DNA of 64,000 nucleotides from Diatrype stigma (Eukaryota > Ascomycota > Sordariomycetes > Xylariales > Diatrypaceae), in the NCBI GenBank assembly GCA_022225965.2, contig JAKJXP020000033.1, forward strand, positions 310,001 to 374,000, in the 5' to 3' direction. Numbering within the stretch: position 1 is the stretch's first letter; every line of letters starts with the position of its first letter. A program made the translations under genes and the position numbers. The notes beneath the pieces were generated by a model, which was given only the letters and a program-made list of their open reading frames with translations, did no database searches and had not been told where the DNA came from. This document shows, piece after piece, positions 47,742 through 60,846 of this stretch.

Positions 47742-49622
47742 ATGCAGCCCCTTACTACCGGCCTCGGTGTAGCACACATGCTCTTCGATGGAACAAGTCG
47801 TCGCACACGAAACAGAAACAGGCCACTGTCACAAGTGGGGCTGCTTCAAACAACAGATAGGCTTCAGCTATTCATGAGACGTATAGAAGCTCAAATCCAG
47901 AGACTGGAAATGGCAAAACAGCCTAAGGTATGATTATGTTATGCATCCCGCTTTGCTTGGATTACGGGGCTGATGAGATCTTGATAGCTTCTCAGTCACA
48001 ATGCTCACAACGGCGACCTACCTTGCAACATGGCCGTCAGTGAGGTCCTTCGGGATCTGCTGGAGGATGTTATCGACGAGTCAAAGACTGCACCCGAACT
48101 AGCCGAGCAACCAACTGGTGAAACCCATTTGGACTCTAGAGATTCAAACTCCCACGACAACAGTAATGATGCCGATAACAACTACCGAGAGAACCTCAGG
48201 GGCACGGTATCGTCAACAGGGTACTCTGACTCGGAGCAGGAATGCACTCCATCGGAGCACGGGCGAAGGAGAACGCAGGTAAAGCCCAAGCCCCGAAAAT
48301 CCTCAGACAGCAGCATCGAAACCAGGGAGGGGATAAGAGAGGATATTCGTGGGAGGTCGAAATCCCCGAAGATCGTCTTTCGGGAACGAACGAATGCCAA
48401 TTCATTCGCCGCCGAAGCCGCCGAAGCCGCCAAACCAACCCAGCTAATGGTGGATCGAATGGTCATCTACGCCAATGCAGTCTCGGAAGACAAAGGAGGT
48501 ATCCGAGGTGTAGGGATCACATACAAGTGTTTCCCTGGTGAGGCGAAAGACTTGAATTGGAATGATGAGTCGTACGGAATCCTTGGCGCACATAACATCG
48601 ACATAACAGAAATGCTGGCCATCGGCTGCGCACTAAAGACTGCGATTCGAGAAGCTCCGAGTTATGTCAGTCGCCTTGCCACGGCGGGATCTCACAACAG
48701 CAATTTTGGTGTCGTGATATTCACTGAATCTCAGGCCGCCTTACAATCTATCCAGAGGCACTTCGGAAGCGACGGAAGGCCATCTGTTCGTGAAGCCTTT
48801 CTCTACTCACAATCCTCGGCGGAGATCCCCGGCTTGCTCGAGAATCTTGGCGAGTCAGGAGCCCTCGTCGAGCTTCACTGGGTGCCGGGCCAGTCTGGAG
48901 TTGTTGGCAATATCCGGGCGCACAGACTTGCCAGTGATGCCGCAGAGGCAGTGAAGCCGATCCTACCGTATCATGGCGTCACTGCTGATGGCAGAGACTT
49001 TGAGGTCATCCCCGTCGAAGAGATGGTGCGCGAAAGGGCCAATAAAGAAACGGAACAGGCGAGAGCCCGGGTCCGAAGCGTTATTGAGACACAGTCGTCT
49101 GAATACTTCCGAGATCACCATCAGCGGGCGACGACGCCCGAGGAACTATTACTCCTACTCGACCAGATCAAATCGGCCGTCGAGGGAACGATCATCCAAC
49201 AGCACCAAGAAGCGCGCCAGCTGCGGTTGACGGAACTGAATAGGGGCGCTGGGGCCATCGACTCGCCGACAACGTTAGAGATCCCAACGCCAACCACCAT
49301 GATCACAGATCAACAATTGTACTCGGAACCCCTCGACTCGGAACCCATCAGCTCGGTAATCAGCGAGTCGACAGAAACCGAAGCTGAGGAGGATATAGCT
49401 TCACCAGAACCAGAATCTCCTGGCCGCACGGTTAGCGGCACTACCATGGTTGCAACTAGTAGCGAATCCACCACACTGTCTGATCGCCCGGAAAGCACGA
49501 CATCGAAGCCGGGCAACAAGGGGAAGCCGATCATCACCAGGTTCAAGCTGAAGAACACCTTTAGAAAGGTGAGCGGCAGTTTCCAGAGGTTGGCACATGG
49601 TCGAGAGGGAAGGGTTGGATAA
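47742..49622 (+). CDS. protein with degenerate RNase H-like domain
   Basis: Exons 47742-47927 and 47988-49622 give 606 residues. The phase-0 intron of 60 bp joins MAKQPK to LLSHNAHNG. Residues about 215-385 have the order of a type I RNase H fold: VDRMVIYANAV (strand 1), ITYK, a helix DITEMLAIGCALKTA, VVIFTESQAALQSIQ, and LHWVPGQSGVVGNIRAHRLA. The last matches the HWVPGHxGxxGNxxAD box of LINE-type RNase H. Of the four acidic catalytic positions only the Glu in TEMLAI (about residue 270) is intact. The first Asp is replaced (YANA for YxDG), the third is Glu (FTESQ), and the last is His (AHRL). The flanks are acidic, Ser/Thr-rich and probably disordered. The composition is normal and there are no stops, so this is not a RIP relic. 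Exon 1 is less certain than exon 2. Confidence 0.72.
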
Positions 49623-50340
49623 ACATAAGGGACCATGCAGGATTCCCAGGTAACGTGAACATGTCGTTATGCGTGTGTTGGCTATGGTTTTCGGACTGCC
49701 GGAGTTTGATTGTGCTGAATAGTGAATACATAATGAATGGGCTGGTTGTACAAGTACTTATGCTGCTGTACCTAATGGAGGTTGCGAGGTGGTTGGTTAG
49801 GGGCCTATGGTCAGGACCCATAACACCGCACAACCACATACATGAGGTATGTACAACCTTGAAATATCGAGGGGCTATCATGACGTAACCCGGGAGTTGC
49901 TACGTACTCTGTAGGCATTAGGTATTATCAATTTGATATTTATAGCTTGTATTTATAGCTTGCGCAAAAGCAATCCCTATGGGACATCAAGCTGACGTTA
50001 ATTGTTCGTTCATGCTACTATAACACTATAACATTTCTTATTCTACCCAGATACACAGTGCATGCAATAGGGGCCCCAAGCGTAAGGTCTTTGTTGGTTA
50101 CTACATATGTAGTTATTGACTGACTTGACTGTATGTATAGAAAAGTAGGTCCCTGTATATAGCTATTTAGTGGTCTCCTATTTAGTTACCTATTATAGCG
50201 CCTACCAACCAACATAAATGTGTGTATCGACCTAAGTAAGATACACTATAGTAATTCGGCAACAAAGCACAGGGGGCCAAGTAATTAGGGTTTATTATTT
50301 ACATCTATTAGATATGTGGGGACTATTTGCATGTTAATTT
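49623..50340. other. intergenic, transition to AT-rich block
   Basis: These 718 bases become progressively A/T-rich. No gene is seen. The RIP-like composition becomes clear from about 50340-50400. Confidence 0.45.
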
Positions 50341-50535
50341 ATTAGATACAGACTTATAAGCTATATTAAAATTTTTTTAACCGCTACGAAAAGAAAAAAA
50401 AAGTACGGCCTTACGTAAGTTTCGGGAACCTTTTTTTTTTTTCTCCGGGTCAAAAAAATTTCCTGCGCGGAACGATTTTTTTAAGGTTGCTGGGTTATTT
50501 TATTTGCTTATTTTTTGAATTAACGTAAAATATTA

Positions 50536-50639
50536 AAACCTAACCGGAAATTATTTTATAAAAATAATATAATACGGAAATTAAATTCAGAAATTCAGGC
50601 TTAAGAAATACCTTAAACGTTTTTGCCTACGATTAATCG
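50536..50639 (+). repeat. left terminal inverted repeat, RIP-mutated copy
   Basis: This matches the reverse complement of 60512-60616 along its length. Around CTAACCGG...ATACGG most differences read A or T here against G or C in the right copy, so this copy carries the mutations. Confidence 0.75.
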
Positions 50640-52186
50640 TTCCTATTGTTATAATTTTCTATTTAGGATTATATTAATTACCGATAACTTAAGCTTTATA
50701 AATAATGCCTTTCGTTAATTTCTTTTTAAATTTAAACGTAATAACTTAATATAATTTACCGCATAAATATAATTCGTATTTATAGCCCCTTTAATTATTT
50801 TGTTGCTAAAAATTGCAAAAGTACGAATTCCATTTTTTTTAGCTTACGGGAAATAAAGGATATAATTCGTTTATTAAGTACTTAATCGAAAGCCCGTATT
50901 TTAAATAAAGCGTATAATATTCGTATTTACATAAAGCATTTAGCTTTTTACTATTTATAAATAATCGTAATCGAAAGGCGAAATCCAAAAACGGCTAGGA
51001 CCGCATTAATAATAATTACTAAAAAAGGAACTATTAAAAAAGAAGCTATTAAAAAGGGGGCTAACGAAAGCGGCTTTAAAAAAACATAGGAAATGGGCGA
51101 CATAATTACTGTACCAAACTGGAATTAAACGAAAGCTGGCGCTTATAAAGGAAAATACGGATAACATCCGACGATAAATCGGAATTAACGGTAATAAATT
51201 AATTAAATTAATTATTAACTGCTTAATTACGTTTATTCGATTTTTTATCCTTAAGGCCGATATGTCCTTTAATTATTTTTTTCCAATTATTTAGCATATT
51301 CGATAACGTAATAATTTAACCGTAACTGTTATTATATTATTGCTTTATATAAAAAGGATTTATAAATAAAGCCTTAAAAAATAAATAACCCAAAAGCTAT
51401 AGGTTTATTTATTATTTTATTACGAAAGCTTGCTTATAAAAATAATAATAATAAAGCAGGATTTATTTAAGGCGAACCTTTTTTAAAAATCGCAATATAC
51501 CTATTAAATTTTTTAATACGTATTATAAGTTACTAATAAATCGAAAACCAAAAATATTCTTCGAAGCATTTAATGTAAAACGTTAATTTAATATTTAAAT
51601 AGGCCTAAAAATACTTATTGCGGCATTTAAATAAACGTCGGCTTATTAATATTATATGTCGTTTTATTATTTCTTTTTATAGCGTATTTCGGATTAATTT
51701 TAAATACGAATAACAGCTTAAACGAATTAACGCATTCGGTAATAAACGAAGCCATGCTTTTAATTTTATTTTTAAGTAAGCATTTAAATTGGAACTTATA
51801 ATTTAAGGCAAGCCATAATTCGGCAGTTCGAATTTTAAAAATTATCGCATTTATATAATTAAATACCTTAATATTACGAAAAGATTTATCGCTATTGCTT
51901 ATAAAATAAGGGCTAATATTTAAGTCGTAATTAAAAATAAGGGTTTTATCGGCAGAAAAAACGTAATAATTAATAATTTAATGCCAAAAAGTTTTATTAT
52001 CATAAATTGCAACCAATAAGCTATCGAATAATCTTATATTGCAATATTTATAAATAACGGAATATAACGATATAATTATAAATAGCGACGATTAAAACGA
52101 ATAATATATAGGTTATTGCGATGATATAAAATGAATTTCTTAAAAGGAAACGACCTAATAATAAAGATATAATAAATAAGTAAATA

Positions 52187-52258
52187 AATTAAGTTTAATT
52201 AAAAATTTAGCTTATAAGTAAGTTAATTAAGTTTAGCTAGGAATTTGGCTTATAAGTA
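52187..52258. repeat. 38-bp tandem duplication
   Basis: Two copies start with AATTAAGTTT (52187 and 52225). They differ mainly by G/C in the second copy against A/T in the first. Confidence 0.75.
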
Positions 52259-55200
52259 TTATATAAATAAGCTTTAATAATTACAACTGGCATTTTTCTT
52301 AATTATAACAATATAATAAATATAATACATGCCTTAAATAAAATAATTACAAGCCATTTAAATAAGCCAAACCTATTATAATATATAAAGTAAATTTTTT
52401 TATTTAATATTTTTAACTTTTAAGTTTTAACCTTTTATGTAATAACTTTATTTTATCCGTTAATTTTAATTCGTTCTTAATACATTACCACTTAAATTAA
52501 GTTTTTTATATATAATAGCCATTATAAATAACCGCAAATTACGACTTATTATTAATATAATTAAGAACGAAGAAATATAAAAATTGATTCGTCGAATTTC
52601 GTATATTTTCATTTTTAATAATGGAAGCCATTATTAAAAACTTAAGCCGCTTATTCGTAATATTTTTATTCCCAGTATCAAAAAAAGCCCATTTTATCGT
52701 ACGCTTAAAAAAAACCAAAAGCTTGTTTAAATTATTATCGACCATGCTAGCATTAAACAAACTACCGATATTTTTAAAAAGCCAATCGATATATTTCTTT
52801 TTATTATATCTTATTAATTTTATCGCTTTTATAAAGAATTTACGGTATTAATTAAATTAAATGCCACCTTTATTTAAGTATGTATTTGTTATACGTATTT
52901 ATATAAATCGCATATTAATAATATATAAGCATTATTTTATTTAATTATTACGTTTTTAACAAAAATGGCTTAAAAACGATTTATTAAATGGGACATTACG
53001 AATGCCAAGTTCTGGGATATAATAATTAAGCCCTAATTATTTTCGATTTATACGACTAATAAAAAATCGCCGACATAAATATACGAAATATATGTAATTA
53101 TTAAAGTCGGCCTTTTTATAAATAAAATTATGCATTTCTTATTAATTAATATAAATATTAAAACGGCCTTATATATTTAAACTTATAAATAACCCAATAT
53201 TATACCGTATTAATAATATAAAGCTAACGTTTATTATATATAACCGTTTTATGGTTATTAATTTATTTCCGAAACCAATGCTATAAGATATAAATGCGAA
53301 AATTACAAAATATTAAAAAAAACATATACCTTTAAAAATAACATATTCGCAAAATTCCGAACCCAAAAAAACGATAGGCCAAATATTTATAACAAAAACA
53401 TTAATCCAATTACGGCTAAACCATATATAATCTGGATTAAAAATAAACGGCTATAATTATAAGGCGGCGAAATATTTAATATATATTCGTAAATAAAAAA
53501 GGAAGCGCAAAATTAAATTAAAAAAATATAAAGAATACGAGAAATTGCCGTAACAAAAAAAAAAGCTATTGCATTTATATTTAAAAATTTCTTACGAAAT
53601 AAAGCTAATGCTATAAAAATTATTATTATTAAAATTATCGCTATTAAATTAATAAATAAGAAATTACCGAAAGTAAATTATATATAAAGGCCGAATTAAA
53701 ATATGCTTTAAACGGATATTATAATTATTAAGTTTTATTTATATAAACGGATAATTATTTTTATAATAAAAACGGCCGCAATTAAATGAAATATCGAATA
53801 TTAAGCCTTATAATGCAAATACTTTAAAAACGGCCATATATAATAATTTAATAGCAAATTTATAATCCGAAATATCGTATATTACTTAACGCAAAGTAAT
53901 GCTTTAAGATTTATGCATTATAATAATATATATAATAAATAAAAGAAATTGCTTTCGATAATAAATAATACCTTTTATAACAAAGTTTTATCGAATTCGA
54001 AGAATAAATACGACAGCCTTATTTTAATCGTTACGAAATTCGCGGCTATTCGAACTAATAAATGCCGGACTAATATAATTATTAAAAGCTATTATAATAA
54101 TTTCCGAAGCATTATTTATAACGTTTAAGCTTTAAGCTTAAAAAATGTCGTATATTATATTTTAAATTCCGTTTATAAGACCGATATGGCTTTATAGGTT
54201 ACGTATTAATATAATCCGATATTTAATATAAATAAAAAAGCTTTTAAAAAGGTTGCTAGCATTAAAAAAAGCGGCTTTATTTATATTAAATCCTTTATGC
54301 TTAACATGAACCTAAATAATTAAATTTATAAGCCGTATTATATAGTTATGGTTATATTAATTAATATGAATCTTAATAAAATAAATGCATATAATATTAT
54401 CGAAGCTTGCAATTTCGGTAAAAAAAAGCTTTATAATGCATTTAAACGTTAATAGCTTTTAAAAAGCGGCAAAAACCTTAAGTTATCGCAATTTTAATAA
54501 GGCTTTATAAAATCGGGCTTATTCGGATTCTTATTAGCGCTAAATAGTAATAAAAAATACCGAGCGTTTAAAGGTTTTATATAATCCGTATTTAATAATG
54601 TCGTAATATTTAATTAATTGTTTAAAAACATATAACGGCTTATTTATAATAAGAGGTAATTAAAAAAAATTTCCGATAAGCAATATATTTAAGCCGTTAA
54701 AATAATTATTGCGGCAATTAAAAAAAATCTTTTAAAGCCGCCGGTTAATTTAGCTTAAGTTTTATAAGCCGAATATGCTTTTTTCGTCGATAATAAGAAA
54801 GTAAACGCTACGAAAACGCCGTTGCAAAGTATTTAATAAACTAGCATTTTTTATTAAGGGCTTATATTTGCTATCGATAAATAAGCGAAATAAGAAATGC
54901 AATATTTGGCCGTTAATTTAATTATTAATTACGCCAATTGGAATAATTCGAATTACGAACGATTTATTTGTTATAAATAATTATTAAAAATATAACGATA
55001 TAATTTTAATAAAATAAGACTTTTTAGTTTTATTATTGCCATTAACGTATAATAATAGCTGTTTTAATTAATTACCGGCAAAAAAGCTTTAATAATAATT
55101 AATTATTATGTTATATATAATTCGTTATTCGGAATTTAAGGTTTTAATTATATTTAATGGTAAGTTTTTAATATCGTAATTGTTGGAATATTTTTTGCGG

Positions 55201-58200
55201 CGCTTTTTTTAATAATTACCGTTAGCGAAATTCTCGTAAACGTATCGATTAATATAAAAAAACCAATCGTAATTAATATCAATATTACGGCAATTAAGTA
55301 ATTTAGCGTTTTTTTATTTGGATAAAAAATTTGGTACCATTCGAATAATGTATTGCTAATTTTTTAAAATAATATTATTCGCATTATTTAAATTAGGCTT
55401 AAATTTTTTATTATTAGGCTAAATATTTTTTCGATTAACCGTATCGTAATAATTATCCTTATAAATATAATATTATATATAATATATATATATTACGACA
55501 TAATTATCGAATTTAATTTCGTTATTAATTAATAGCTTATTAATATAGCGATAAAGATAATTTAATAATAACTTTATTCGATAAAAGTTAAAGAATTGCT
55601 AATAAGTTCGAATAAGCTTATAACGAGGGAAATAGTTTAATACTTTAGGTTACGCATTAATAATATGTTATTTCTTAAAGTCCTAACTTTTAAAATCCCA
55701 GCGTTCGACGAATTCGAAATACGAAACGTATTTTATATGTGTACCTTTTTGTTTATACTTTTCCCAAATTATAGCGTTTTTTTTAATTTCGTTGTTTTCG
55801 CCATTAAGATTTAAAATTCGGATATGCTTTTTAAAAAGGCAATAATCGACGTTACGTATTATACGATTGTTTTTTTATAAAAGGAGCTATAATAAATAAT
55901 AATAAACCTTTTAAATAAAATAATTCTTTTTTTCGATAAGTTTATTTATAAGTTTAGAAATAAACGAAAGCATAAGATTATTATTAATTATATACGATAA
56001 GATAAATTGGGCAATTTAAGCATATATAATAAATTATTATTCGAATTTGCCGTAATATTTGGCTGCATAATTAATAATAGCTGCATTATTAATATACGAA
56101 AAAATATTCGTATTAATTAATTACGATATAATTATTAATGAATTAAATTAATTAAAATAAGTATTATTATATGCGGCATTAAATAATTATTAAAACTTAT
56201 TTTTTATTTTAATAACGCGAAATTTGTTTCGCATAAAGCGTAAAAAATTAAAGCGGTAAACGGAATTTAGCAATTTCTCGCTTTTTTTCCGAACCTCGTT
56301 AGTCGCTTTTTTAATAATTCGGAAATAATACGTAATAAAATACTTATAACGTTAATAACGGTTTACGATATTATTTAATTATTATTATATAGGTTCCGTA
56401 TAAAAAGGATTAATGCATAGCGGATTATTATTCGTATCGTTACGGCCGATTTTTTAGGGCTTAGAATTTATAGTAATAATATGGTAACCTTAAATTTTGG
56501 CGTATATGTTCCGATTTTTTTATATGTTTATATCCGAAAAGGAATTACTTTTAAATTAATATAAACCATAAACGTAATCGTTATTACGATTTTGCTATTC
56601 GAAGCGGTACCAAAAGTCGTCGAAATTGAATTTTTCCGTTAATACGATTTTTCGAAATAAAATAGCCCGAAAAAAGAAATGTTACGTAATAATATGAAAA
56701 TTTTTACGTAATAAGCGCCGAAATAAGTTTATTCGTTTATGTTCGTTTAATTATTTTTATCGATTAAATTTAGGCATATAACGATATAAGCTTTATTAAT
56801 AAAGATTTGCCGGATTTAAAGTAATAAATATAAACGGCAATTTTAAGTAATAAAAAAAGGCTTTCAATTTTTGTCGATATTTATATTAAAAAAAACGAAT
56901 GCTTTTAATAATACTTATAAACCGAATAATGCGATTAAAAATAGCTTATGCTTTAGGTTTATCCGAATCTTTAAAAGTTTTTTATAATTAACGTTTAAAA
57001 ATGGGCGAATTAAATTCCTTATTCGTAAAATAACGGCTATAATTACGGATTTGCTTATATATTAAAGTATTTAATATAATATATCGAAAAGTATAATACT
57101 TAATAAAGCGATTATTCTTTTAACGTATAATATAATTAAAATAGTTTTAATATTTAATAATACGTTATCGAAGCTTAATAAAATCGGCTTTATTATAAGA
57201 ATAAAATATAAGATACGTAAAAAAAAGTAAAACGCAAAATTAATTAAATTTATTAAAAGGAATTTGTCGCATAAATGGCATTAAAAAATAATAAGTAGCG
57301 TTTAATTAAATTGTTTATAACGGTATATTCGGTTTCGGAAACGATGGATTATTTTTATTATTTTTTTTTAAGCGGTTTAATTTAAATGTTTTAATAAGTA
57401 AATTAGGAATCGCCGTTTTATTATATATATCGATATTTTTTGGAATAGCCTTATTTACGGGACCCGTATTCGGATTTATCGTTATATATATTTTATTCGT
57501 TTCGTAAATGTTAAGTAAGTCGTAAATATTGCCATTTTTAAATAATTGAAATAAATTATAATAATTTAATATAAAATTTATATAGTCCGGATAATTTATA
57601 AAGAAAAGGTTTAGCCATATATATATAACTTGGCGACGAATACGAAATCGCCGGCGAAATTAACGTTTTATTTTTGGAATATTATTAATATTTTTAAGAC
57701 GAAAAAAAATTATGTCGAAATGTTTTAAAAATAAAGGCAATTCGTTATATATTTTGCCAATATTGCGTAAAAAATATATAATATGTTCCGTATATTTATA
57801 TTGCTAATTACGAATTTATAAGAAATTAATTAATTAATTAAATTATATAATAATAAAATAAATAATAAAAATATTAATTGTAATATAAATTTTTATAATA
57901 AATAATTTTTCAATTGTTTTAAGCGGAATAAGCTAAAAAAAACGTCGTTAAAGTTTAAATTATTATTAGCAAAAAAATAAAAAGGTTTATTTATTAATTT
58001 TTTATTATCTTTTATTTAATAAGCAATATAAATATTTATATTTAATAATTTAACGTCGAATTATTTATATTAATAACGCAAATAGAAATATATTTGCTTT
58101 ATTTTTAAGGCTTCGTCGAATCGTTTTTTAATAGCTACGTTTTTAAAAGATAATGCAAGTTTTTAGTCGTTATTTTTATATTATATCGGCTTTTCGTTAA

Positions 58201-59007
58201 AATTACGATGTTTTGGAAATCGAATTTATTGCCGTTATTTACGTTTAATTATTTAAAAAAACGCATAATTATATATTCGAAATCGTTTTCGTTTTTGCGT
58301 TCGAATTCGTTTAAAAGGTAAAGGAAACGAAAAATCGAAAAAGGCCTATAAATTACGATTAAGGCTAATATGTTGCAGTTAAAAAAATTATAGCATTGGT
58401 TTTAATATTAACGTCGATATATGTTTAGGCGTTACGTAATAATTAACCGAAACAAAAATACGAATAATTCGAATAATTCGATTAAATAAACGATTATACG
58501 GTTTATTATGCGGCTTATTATGCGATTAAAAAATAAGTAATACCATAATCGGATTAAAAAATAATAAAAACGGCAAAAAAATAAGTTAAATATATTAATA
58601 TAGCCGTATTTTTGGCAATATTAAATTGGAAAATTATTTTATTAATGAATTTGAAAAATTTGAAATAATAAAGAATAAAAAAGGCAAATAATAATTAGGA
58701 ATAAAATAAAATTAAATTTAAAAAAGGATTTATAATATCGATTCGTTTTTTAAACTTAATTAAAACGTATTGTTATTAAAATTTAATTTGGCCCGTAAAT
58801 TAAATAATATCGGGATTTGCGACGGTTTTTTTTGGTAATGTCGTTATAATTAATAGTTTCGTTAAATAATGTATTATTTAAAACGGACGGCAGTTATGCA
58901 AAATAAGTTATTTTAAATTTATCCATTACGATAATATATATTGCTAAGCATTTCGTAAATTAGATTTATACGACGTCGATTAAATTTAAGCAAATGGCGT
59001 AACTAAA

Positions 59008-59574
59008 TTGTTAAAGGATAAGAAATCGAATAAAAATGGGCCAAAGGTTAAAATTAAAAAGCTGGCTATTAAGAATTTAAAGATTAATAAGCCAGCTATT
59101 AAGGAATTAAAGATTAATAAGTTAGAAATTAATAAGTTATTTATTAAAGAATTACTTATTAAGAAGCCATTTATTAAGGAGCCAGTTATTAAGGAGCTAA
59201 TTAAAAAGGAGCTGGTTAAAAAGGAGCCGGCTATTAAAGAGCTAGAAATTAAGGAATTAATTAGAAAGAAGCTGGTTAGAAAGGAACCGGCTGAATAAGA
59301 GCTGGCTAAAAAGGAGCTGACTGGAGAGGAGCTGGCTGGAAAGGAACTGGCTGGAAAGAAGCTGGCTGGAAAGGAGCTGGCTAAAAAGGAGCTGGCTAAA
59401 AAGAAGCTGGTTGGAGAGAAGCTAGCTAGAAAAGAACTGGCTGGAAAAAAGTTGGCTGGAAAGGAACTGGCTGAAAAGGAGCTGGCTAAAAAGGAGCTGG
59501 CTAAAAAAAAGCTGGCTGGAAAGGAACTAATTAAAGAGGAACTGGCTGGAAAAAAACTGGCTAAAAAGGATTAA
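59008..59574 (+). repeat. 15-bp minisatellite kept in one reading frame
   Basis: About 35 units of a 15-base word like AAGGAGCTGGCTAAA fill 59045-59570. In frame they encode Lys-Glu-Leu-Ala-Lys/Gly. An ATG-started frame runs 59008-59298 and ends at a TAA. The same frame then continues through the rest of the array to a second TAA at about 59572. The left half is more AT-rich (G-to-A, C-to-T changed) than the right half. It is either a relic of a repeat-rich protein gene or a non-coding satellite whose unit length is divisible by three. Confidence 0.75.
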
Positions 59575-59939
59575 AAGATTAAAAAACCGCATATTTAAAG
59601 GCAATACGAAAGAAATTATTTACCGCGATATAAAAATAAAATGCTTATATAATAAAATAAAATTAATACTAATTCGAAATAAAAACATAAATATATATAC
59701 GTTTTGTAAAATATAATTGCAATAAAAAAGGCATTTTTAAATAAAAATATATAAATATCGCTTATAAATAAATTAATTTAATAATTAAAATTATTAATAA
59801 ACATAATAAATTTTAGAATTCATAAAATGATTTATATTAATAAAACTCGAAAAGGCTATATATAAGCCGCAAATAAGTTTCGAAAAACTTATAATACGTT
59901 ATATTATAACGAAAAGGCTATATGCAAAACTTAAAAAAA

Positions 59940-60225
59940 TTATATATAAATTACGCATAAAATTCGAAAAAGCCGTAACGTATTACGAATAAGTTGCGTA
60001 TAAAATTCGAAAAGGCCGTAATATATTACGAATAAATTACGGATAAAAATAAAAAAATCGTAATGTATTACGAATAAATTACGAATAAAAATAAAAAAAT
60101 CGTAATATATTATAAATAAATTGCAAATAAAAATAAAAAGGTCGTAATATATTGCGAATAAATTACGGATAAAAATAAAAAGGTCGTAATGCATTACGAA
60201 TAAATTATAAAGAAAAATAAAAAGA
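59940..60225. repeat. 42-43-bp tandem repeat, about six copies
   Basis: Units begin with CGTAATRTATT at 59974, 60017, 60059, 60101, 60143 and 60185. Spacing is 43 then 42 bases. Because 42 is divisible by three, an 84-codon repetitive frame stays open on the - strand. Confidence 0.85.
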
Positions 60226-60511
60226 TTTTTAAAAAAAGCTAAAATGGTTTAATAATATAATAAAATATGCGGGCAAATTAAAATAAATTACGAAAAAGTT
60301 ATAAGCAAATTAAAATACGTTAAAATAAATTACGGATAAATTAAAGCAAATTTAAATAAAACCCGAAAATGTAATAATATTATTGGCCGTACGTATAAAA
60401 TAAATGGGTCTTATTATTGTTTATATATAATACTTATAAAAAATGGAAATTAATTGACTGGCAAAACGGAATTAGCTGGTTCGATTAGTCGCCAAAACGA
60501 ACGCAACGGAT

Positions 60512-60616
60512 CCGATTAATCGCAAGCGAAAACATTCGAGGTATTTCCTAAGCCTGAATTTCTGGACATAATTTCCGTATTACACCATTTTCATAAAATA
60601 ACCTCCGGTTAGGATC
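60512..60616 (-). repeat. right terminal inverted repeat, nearly unmutated copy
   Basis: This is the inverted partner of 50536-50639. It keeps G and C at positions that are A and T in the left copy. Normal composition continues beyond it. Confidence 0.75.
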
Positions 60617-60731
60617 ATAATCTATATCCGTTTTAGGCTTATTATATTGGCTGTCGAGATAGTAGTTAGGAAATAACCGATAGCTGGTTCGGACTCCGTA
60701 GGATCGCTCCGTGACAGTTTATTATGTGACA

Positions 60732-60740
60732 TATAAATAG
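60732..60740 (+). promoter_or_regulatory. TATA-like box of RidA-family gene
   Basis: TATAAATAG lies 107-115 bp upstream of the ATG at 60847 and about 115 bp outside the right inverted repeat of the 10-kb element. Confidence 0.45.
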
Positions 60741-60846
60741 GGGGCTAAGGAGTCTTGAGCGACCTGCGACCAAGTCCAACGGTCTCCAACCATTGCATCG
60801 TACTCGGAATAAGTCAGGTCATAGATCAACTTCATTGCCAACCAAG

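Larger units (their letters stand above)
50340..60616. mobile_element. RIP-degraded repeat of about 10 kb, unidentified, with terminal inverted repeats
   Basis: This continuous AT-rich block has RIP-type composition and no intact gene. Its two ends share an inverted repeat of about 105 bp (50536-50639 and 60512-60616). Long stretches read through stops on + (for example 53300-55150) or - (56500-57650) look protein-like, but I could not match a transposase or retro-element domain. The size and inverted termini suggest a DNA transposon. Nested elements are possible. The outer limits are uncertain: similarity between the ends fades beyond the inverted repeats, and no target duplication was found. 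Confidence 0.6.

Noticed and set aside
52539..52851. Two overlapping 70-codon frames in the 10-kb element
   Set aside because: They are low complexity, AT-driven and without family resemblance; probably survivors of random stops.
50340..60616. AT-rich block as mitochondrial insertion or centromere core
   Set aside because: The inverted terminal repeats, tandem arrays and G-to-A/C-to-T asymmetry between repeat copies point to a RIP-mutated mobile element. No mitochondrial genes are seen.
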